The notes under the pieces are model-generated. The model did no database searches. It saw only the letters and a list, made by a program, of their open reading frames with translations, and was not told where the DNA came from. From Zipacnadum sp036504235 (GTDB lineage: Bacteria > Armatimonadota > Zipacnadia > Zipacnadales > Zipacnadaceae), in NCBI GenBank assembly GCA_036504235.1, contig DASXVN010000079.1:1-64000 (forward strand): DNA of 64,000 nt, given 5' to 3'. Below, piece by piece: positions 58,807 to 64,000 of the stretch; the stretch's first letter is position 1; each line of letters starts with the position of its first letter. The position numbers were made by a program, and so were the translations under genes.

Positions 58807-59790
58807 CTAGGGCGCGCCAAACTGGACCTGCTGCAAGCTCTGTTCGCTCTCTAGCACCGGATTGCCGGTAATCGGGTCCTTGGTAGTGGTCTCAGTGCGC
58901 ACCACGCCCACGCCGGGGGCAAACCACGCCGTGGTGTCGAAGGCCACTCCCGTGGCGTCCACGTCGTGCTCCACCACCTTGAAGCAGTTCGTATAGGTCC
59001 CGGCTGGAACCGTCACCGAAGCGGTAATCGAGGTCAGGTCCCAACTGTGTTCGCTGCGGTACGGGTCCGCCCAGTGAGAGCCGGCCAGCAGGGGCTCGCG
59101 CAGCTTGTAGGTGTACTGAGGGACCGAACTGCCTCCCACCACGGCGTAGCTGATCTGTCGGAGGCCCTGGTCATCATGCCGCAGGTACATCCAGCCGCTG
59201 GGCTGCTTAGGATCGGTGCCCTTGATCTCCAATTCCCACCAGACCAGGCCCTCCAGCACCACCTGGTTGTGCACCAGAATGGTCAGAGTGGGCGTGGCCA
59301 GGAGCGTGCGCACACTCCCGGGGGTCACCGTGGTTCCCTGGTAGGCCCAGTAGGAGGAGGCGCTGAAAGGGTAGTAGTTGGCGGTCGGGGTGGCGCCGCG
59401 GGCGTTGACCTGCACGTGAATCGTGTCGGAGGTCAGCCCCTGGTAAGTGGCGGTAATATCCGTCGCGCCCACTCCCCCCGCCTGCAACAGACCGGCGGCG
59501 GACACCGAGGCCACGGCGGGCGCACTGGAGTGCCAGGCCACCTTGTTGGTCACGGGCACCGGCGAGCCGGTCACGGGTACGCCGTAGGCGAGAAGCTGGA
59601 AACGATCCCCGACGGTAGCGGTGACCGGCAACACTCCGCTGTCCGCCTTGTAGTAGTACGATAGCGTCAGTGACTGGAGAGCGGGCGCGGCGCCCCCTCC
59701 CCCCCCGCCGCAGCCGGCGAGCAACGCCCACCCCAGCAACGCGGCCACCGCCGCCCTTCTTCCGCCCTTAAGGAGTTCGTCTGCTCTCAT
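58807..59790 (-). CDS. Lipoprotein with bacterial Ig-like domain
   Basis: A 327-residue exported lipoprotein. Signal and lipobox (VAALLGWALLAGC) are followed by a GGGGGG linker. Residues 45-130 form a BIG2-type immunoglobulin-like domain (VTNKVAWHSSAPAVASVSAAGLLQAGGVGATDITATY). The remainder (SSYWAYQGTT to TTAWFAPGVGVVRTET) resembles a small beta-barrel domain used for surface binding. A role in adhesion or substrate capture at the cell surface is inferred. The neighbours are also exported proteins. Confidence 0.75.
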   Translation of the reverse strand: MRADELLKGGRRAAVAALLGWALLAGCGGGGGGAAPALQSLTLSYYYKADSGVLPVTATVGDRFQLLAYGVPVTGSPVPVTNKVAWHSSAPAVASVSAAGLLQAGGVGATDITATYQGLTSDTIHVQVNARGATPTANYYPFSASSYWAYQGTTVTPGSVRTLLATPTLTILVHNQVVLEGLVWWELEIKGTDPKQPSGWMYLRHDDQGLRQISYAVVGGSSVPQYTYKLREPLLAGSHWADPYRSEHSWDLTSITASVTVPAGTYTNCFKVVEHDVDATGVAFDTTAWFAPGVGVVRTETTTKDPITGNPVLESEQSLQQVQFGAP

Positions 59791-59921
59791 CCGTGGTAAC
59801 CTCGCGTGAGATCGTCATATGTCCGCGTGCGTACGCAGAACCCGCTAACCCGACGTCTCTCCCCAGGGGAATGTTCCCGGCCGCCCGCGCCGCCCCCTCC
59901 TCGACCTGCACTTGCGCCCAC

Positions 59922-59954
59922 GCGAAAAGGCCCCTGCCGTCCGGGCAAGGGCCT
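59922..59954 (-). terminator. Terminator after the Cys/Met-rich exported protein gene
   Basis: AGGCCCcTGCC (59928-59938) pairs with GGCAaGGGCCT (59944-59954), one mismatch. On the minus strand TTTCGC follows. Confidence 0.7.
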
Positions 59955-59978
59955 CAGCGTATCGCCTGTCGAGCGCAT

Positions 59979-60695
59979 CTAGGGCTGAGCCGGCAACGGC
60001 GACGAGGTAGTGGCCGCCGGGGGCGGCCCCAGCAGGTCCGACATCATATTGCAGCGCACGGAACCGTCGGCGAAGGCCTGCTTGATCCTCTGACACATCA
60101 CGCAGTCCGCCGCCTTTTCCGGGAAGGTCAGCACCGGAGTGCTGGACACCTGCTTGAGTTCGCGATCAAAGACCGTCATCACGCCGCCGCGCAGCACGTA
60201 CACGCCCTTTTCATCCGCTGTGAGCGACACCTGCTCTAAGGCCATCAGCCTATGCAGCTTGTGGATGTACTCAAAGGCGGCGTCCGCCCGCTGTTCCTCG
60301 GTGGCGCCGGCTGCTACCGGCGGCGGGCCCTCGTGCATCCGCCCGCAGGCCGAGCACATGTTGCCGGCCTCCAGCTTCTGCATCGCCGGAATGGGGCTGC
60401 CGATATCCACGGTTTTGACCGGCTTGCGGTCCGCGCCCAGCTTCTGCAGGGTGTCGCCACTGAGCACGTAGACCACGCCACCCACGGACGCCACCTGGGA
60501 GGCGGCCATGTAGTGCATCATCGGTCCGCCTTGTAGCAGGCCGATCATCCCACCCATCGTATCGCCGCCGCTCATATTGGCCATACTCGAGGGCGGCATC
60601 AGCGGGCAAGCGCCCGGTGCGGCCGGCGTCTCCGCCGCGCCCGCCGCGCTGCCCCAGAGTAGTGCTAGCAAGACCGCCAGAACTGAAGTCCTCAT
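59979..60695 (-). CDS. Exported Cys/Met-rich protein of unknown function
   Basis: A 238-residue protein with a signal peptide (MRTSVLAVLLALLWGSAAGA). The mature N terminus is Met-rich (CPLMPPSSMANMSGGDTMGGMIG, GGPMMHYM). Two Cys pairs follow: MCSACGRMH (C-x2-C-x3-H) and DCVMCQRIK. In between is a repeated short beta block (VYVLSGDTLQKLGADRKPVKTVD; VYVLRGGVMTVFDRELKQV). Met and Cys clusters in the periplasm often bind copper or other soft metals, so a metal-binding role is a reasonable guess. The family is not recognised. A terminator follows; it is divergent from the final gene. Confidence 0.65.
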   Translation of the reverse strand: MRTSVLAVLLALLWGSAAGAAETPAAPGACPLMPPSSMANMSGGDTMGGMIGLLQGGPMMHYMAASQVASVGGVVYVLSGDTLQKLGADRKPVKTVDIGSPIPAMQKLEAGNMCSACGRMHEGPPPVAAGATEEQRADAAFEYIHKLHRLMALEQVSLTADEKGVYVLRGGVMTVFDRELKQVSSTPVLTFPEKAADCVMCQRIKQAFADGSVRCNMMSDLLGPPPAATTSSPLPAQP

Positions 60696-60849
60696 TATCG
60701 TCCCTTTCCTCGCGCCTGAACTAGACGTCTTGCCCCTCCCTGACGCGGCTGGTGGTCGCTAGGTTCTCAGCCTCTGAAGAAGGGGGAAGCGGTCAATCAG
60801 AGGAAATGCTGCTTTCATGAAAATGTCTCGGCCCCGAGGAGAGCCTCCC

Positions 60850-61785
60850 ATGAAACGATCCACTGTCCTGCTCTGTCTGGTTGCGGTGTGCCTAACCTCG
60901 GTCGCCCTGGCGGCCCCTGCTTGGGTGCCTGACCCCGCCAACAGCATCTGGCTGGTCTACGGCGCCGGTGACCGCGGTATCGCCGAAACCCATGGCCTGC
61001 ACATGCTGCCGGACAGCGCCGAGGGCGTACTCGCGCCTGTGGAGCGCGGCGGGCAAACCGTCGGCCAATCCACCCAACCGGGGCGGGGTCTGGGCTATTA
61101 CTACATGCTCGCCGCCCCGTGGAACGATTTTCGCGTCTGGCAGGGCGACAGCGACTTGCTGCTCACCTTGCGCTACTGGGACGGCTCGCCGGGCGGTCTG
61201 GCCGTTCGCTATGATTCCTCCGATCCCCGCGTCCGGCTGGACCCGAACTCGCCGGGCACCTGGAAGGCGCCCCCCGACTACCCCGAGGGGCTGCGCCTGG
61301 CCGGCACCAAGACCTTCCAGACGGTGTCCATGCGCCTGCCCCTGGCCACCTTCACCAAGCGCTGCAACGGCGGCGACTTCCGGCTTGATCCCTGGCCCGG
61401 CGTCACCGACTTCGCGCTGGCCGGCGTGGCGATCACGCGCGTTCCTCACCAGGCCGAGGCGATGCAGGTCACCCAGAACCTCCGCGTGGAGAAGACCACC
61501 GGCTTTGAGTCTTTCGGCACCGGCGCTCGCTTTGCGGGGACCTTCGCCCAGAAGGCCGACGAGCCGATCGTCATGGAGGGCGAACTGGCCACCACTCTCG
61601 CCCTGCGCGACGGCCACACGCCCGGCGCTGACCCGCAGGCCTCCGGGGGCGGCTATATCCACTACGTCGCTTCCGCCTCTTGGAGGCTAGACGTCAAGAC
61701 CCCCGGCAAATATGTCGCCTGGGAGCGCGCCTCCTTCCCCTGGGCCGGCGGCTGGAGCCATACCGAGAATATGGACGGCAAGTAG
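60850..61785 (+). CDS. Secreted CBM/DUF6259-like protein, N-terminal part up to an in-frame TAG
   Basis: A 311-residue product with a Sec signal (STVLLCLVAVCLTSVALA). A beta-sandwich follows (YYYMLAAPWNDFRVWQGDSDLLLTLRYWDG), then the first half of a carbohydrate-binding-like module (GKYVAWERASFPWAGGWSHTENMDGK). Translation stops at TAG 61783-61785 in the middle of that module. The reading frame continues open behind the stop, without another stop, to the window end, and carries the other half of the module. The gene is therefore one long ORF with a premature amber codon. ATG 60850 follows AGGAGAG. Either a nonsense mutation, an assembly error or readthrough explains it. Confidence 0.8.
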   Translation: MKRSTVLLCLVAVCLTSVALAAPAWVPDPANSIWLVYGAGDRGIAETHGLHMLPDSAEGVLAPVERGGQTVGQSTQPGRGLGYYYMLAAPWNDFRVWQGDSDLLLTLRYWDGSPGGLAVRYDSSDPRVRLDPNSPGTWKAPPDYPEGLRLAGTKTFQTVSMRLPLATFTKRCNGGDFRLDPWPGVTDFALAGVAITRVPHQAEAMQVTQNLRVEKTTGFESFGTGARFAGTFAQKADEPIVMEGELATTLALRDGHTPGADPQASGGGYIHYVASASWRLDVKTPGKYVAWERASFPWAGGWSHTENMDGK

Positions 61786-64000
61786 GCCCTCACCTCGCTC
61801 GATGGCGGCAAGCCAGAGGATGGCTGGAAGTGGGTCAATACCGGCGTCTATGACCTGACCGCCGGGCCGCATACGTTCCAGCTTAGCTACGAGGCCGGCG
61901 CCCGCCTGGACGTGGTCGTCCTGTCCCGTTCCGACCAGCCGCCCGACGTTGCCACCCTGGGCTCCTCGTACGTGGGCCCGGTGTCCGGCGAGGTCTGGAC
62001 CTCGGTGCTCAAGCCCTTTGATGTCGCCCAATGGAAGGCCGTCCGCCTAAACGTGGCCGGCAAGACCGCCTCAGTGACCGACGAATACAGCACCGACGGC
62101 GGCAAGACCTGGACCGCCTTTGACCCCAGCGCCGGGCTGGAGCAGATCAAGCCCGCCGGTGGCGGCCAGGATACACTGCAGTTCCACCTCAAGATCGTCG
62201 GCCTCCCCGGCCAGCCGCTGCCCTTCTTCGCCGGCGGCGCGGCTGACTATGTGGCGGGCCCGCACAACGTGCGCTACCTGGAGAATTCGCGCCTCAAGAT
62301 CGGCATAGACCCCTACGGCGTGCGCAGCCTCTACGACAAGCGCGCCGGCCGCTTTGTCGCCCAAGCCACCGAGACGCACGACGCCCTGGCGATGCTCGTG
62401 ACCAAGCCGGCCGGCAACGCCGCCACCAGCACCGTGGACCTGTACAGCGCCACCCTCGACGACTTCCAGATGGGCGGCTCCCCGGAGTCCCCCACGCTCA
62501 GTATGAAGCACTCGCTACCCAACGGCATCGTACTCTACTCCACGGTGAAGCTGCTCCCCAGCGGCCAGAGCGAATGGCAACTGCGTATAGATAACCGCAG
62601 CAGCGTAGAAGTATGCGAGGTGCGCTACCCAGTAGTAACCGGCGTCGCCCTGGGCGGCGATCCGGTCGATGACTGGATCTTCATGCCCCGGTACTGGGGC
62701 CAGGTCTCGAAGAACCCCGGCGCCGACCACTTTGTCACCTTCTGGGGCCCCAGCATGCGCTGGATGGACCTCTGGGACGGCCAGTCCGGCTTCTACCTGG
62801 GCATCGAGGACCCCAAGTTTGAGGACTGGGCCTTCGCGTACGGTGGCGACGCCTCCGGCGGCATCACCATGTCCGCGCACCAGCGCATCTTGGCCCGCCC
62901 CTCCGGCTCCTGGCAGAGCGGCACCTATCGCTACGCCGTCACCGGCGGCGACTGGCACGAGGGCGGCGATATCTACCGCAACTACGTGGCCCAAGCCCTC
63001 AAGCCGGCGAACAACCCGCCGCATGTCAAGTGGTTGCTGGACGCCTGGGTTAACCAGGGCTCCAACTATGCGACCTTTATCGGCTGGGACATGATTCTTA
63101 CCCCCTTCGATCCGGTGCCCGGGGTAAACCAGTACCTGATGGCGGCCAACCGGCAGATGATGGACGGCATGGACGCGGGCTACTGCGGCCTGTACCCCTA
63201 CCCCGCGGTCGGCTGGGGCAGCACCCGGGAGTTCTCCCAGAAGCTGGGGATCCTCCGGGCCATGGGCGGCATGTACACGCCGTACCACAATAACCAACTC
63301 TGGACCCCCGCCTTTGGGCACTACCAGCGCATCGGGGTATTCCCCAAGTCGCGGATGCCCAAAGACGCGCCGCTGCCGGATGACGACTGGTATCATCGCG
63401 GCGCCTCCTACGGCTACGACGGCAGCTATCAGCACGGCGAGACCGAGTACTACGGCGAGTACCCGATGGCGATGGGCTCCCAGGAATGGCGCGACTGGAT
63501 GTACGACTGGACCCAGCGCTACCTCACCTGGGGCACCGACGGCATGTACTACGATCAGTTCAACATGATCTACAACAACGGCCGCCTCTACCCCGACTTC
63601 GACTGGACCTACGGCTGCTGGGCGCCCGCGACCGTGCAGAACTTCTCCAAGATCGTCAAGGACAGCCGCGCCCGCAACCCGTACTATACCTCCTCCGGCG
63701 AGGTCTGCAACGACGTCTACAGCCAATACCTGGACCTGGGCATGGCTTCCGGCGTGTGGAACCGCGATGACATCTGGTACTACTGCAACCCGCACTATCT
63801 GCTCATCGACGGCACCTGGAACGGCGGCCTGCGCGACGAGTTCGGCGGCTGGGAGCGCGAGCGGTTCATCTGGCAGACCGGCACGCGCTTTGAGCAGATG
63901 CTCGGGCCCAAAGAGAACCGCGATGCCTGGTGCCTAAGTCTCGTCAACCTGCGCCGGGCGACCAAGTCGCTGATCTACGACGCCGACTTCCGCGATACGG
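61786..64000 (+). CDS. Continuation of the interrupted DUF6259-like glycosidase, runs off the window
   Basis: About 738 codons in the same frame as the preceding segment, open to the last base. The start completes the split module (DGGKPEDGWKWVNTGVYDLTAGP, ending LDVVVLS). Next comes a beta-sandwich (TDEYSTDGGKTWTAFDPS), then a TIM-barrel-like DUF6259 domain with DAWVNQGSNYATFIGWD, GTDGMYYDQF and NPYYTSSGEVCND. Acidic residues around MYYDQF could be catalytic. Family members are secreted glycosidase-like proteins. If reinitiated rather than read through, the first good internal start would be ATG 62392, but no clear ribosome site was found. Confidence 0.75.

Noticed and set aside
61783..61785. 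Pyrrolysine or amber reassignment
   Set aside because: Many genes in the window end with TAG as a normal stop, there is no methylamine methyltransferase context, and no pyl genes are visible. Readthrough is not excluded but is not the first explanation.
62515..63795. A 426-codon minus-strand frame near the window end
   Set aside because: The plus strand carries the DUF6259-like domain in a continuous frame; the antisense product is Val/His/Ala-rich shadow.

Overview
The window is about two-thirds G+C, with short gaps between genes, good Shine-Dalgarno sites and many GTG starts. Taxonomy is inferred from gene content only. An H-X9-DG pseudopilin with a prepilin signal, numerous Sec-exported beta-helix, glycosidase-like and lipoproteins, several UroD-fold methyltransferase-like genes, a beta-barrel-like exported protein and dense GC-rich palindromic repeats suggest an uncultured Armatimonadota-like (or similar diderm) bacterium. 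TAG is an ordinary stop codon here.

Layout. 1-1830 is a non-coding field of palindromic repeats ending in three copies of a 215-bp hairpin unit. It leads into a phage-like pair (1831-5894): a 1141-residue LamG/propeller/Fn3-like protein and a head-tail-connector-like protein. 6048-12384 is a housekeeping block (ksgA, ispE, MobA-like transferase, tRNA-Gln, prs, PAP2 phosphatase, rplY, pth, membrane-anchored protein). 12423-17440 holds a UroD-fold gene, gdhA divergent from an NrpR-type nitrogen regulator with a perfect GGAA-N6-TTCC site between them, and thi4 behind a TPP riboswitch. 17583-22300 (minus strand) is yvcK-gap-pgk-tpiA. 22691-25467 is a lipoprotein/beta-barrel-like pair. 25553-29919 is a T-box leader, a small exported or anchored protein, ilvD and ilvB.

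29964-36356 contains an MNT-HEPN toxin-antitoxin pair, an SrlD-like dehydrogenase, a GT-C-like membrane protein, a NagB-like isomerase, a nitrilase-family hydrolase and a PatA-like aminotransferase. 36494-42383 (minus) has tRNA-Pro, HU, gpsA, a secreted beta-helix protein, plsY and der. 42406-47415 (minus) has a GH2 enzyme, VapBC, and pyrF-(Hcp-like)-pyrB. 47588-50019 has a second UroD-fold gene, a fluoride riboswitch with crcB, and the pseudopilin. 50089-60695 is mostly DUF4139, lipoproteins, DUF72, a nitrilase-family protein, a Gfo/Idh dehydrogenase, a GH20 enzyme and a Cys/Met-rich exported protein. The window ends inside a long secreted DUF6259-like gene interrupted by one in-frame TAG.

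Four regulatory RNAs or sites are readable and match the genes they precede: TPP/thi4, T-box/ilvDB (Val-type specifier proposed), fluoride/crcB, and the NrpR operator at gdhA/nrpR. The most unusual observations are the bacterial NrpR-gdhA switch, a Sec-exported Hcp-like protein inside a pyrimidine operon, the amber-interrupted glycosidase-like gene, and the phage-like pair embedded in palindromic repeats.
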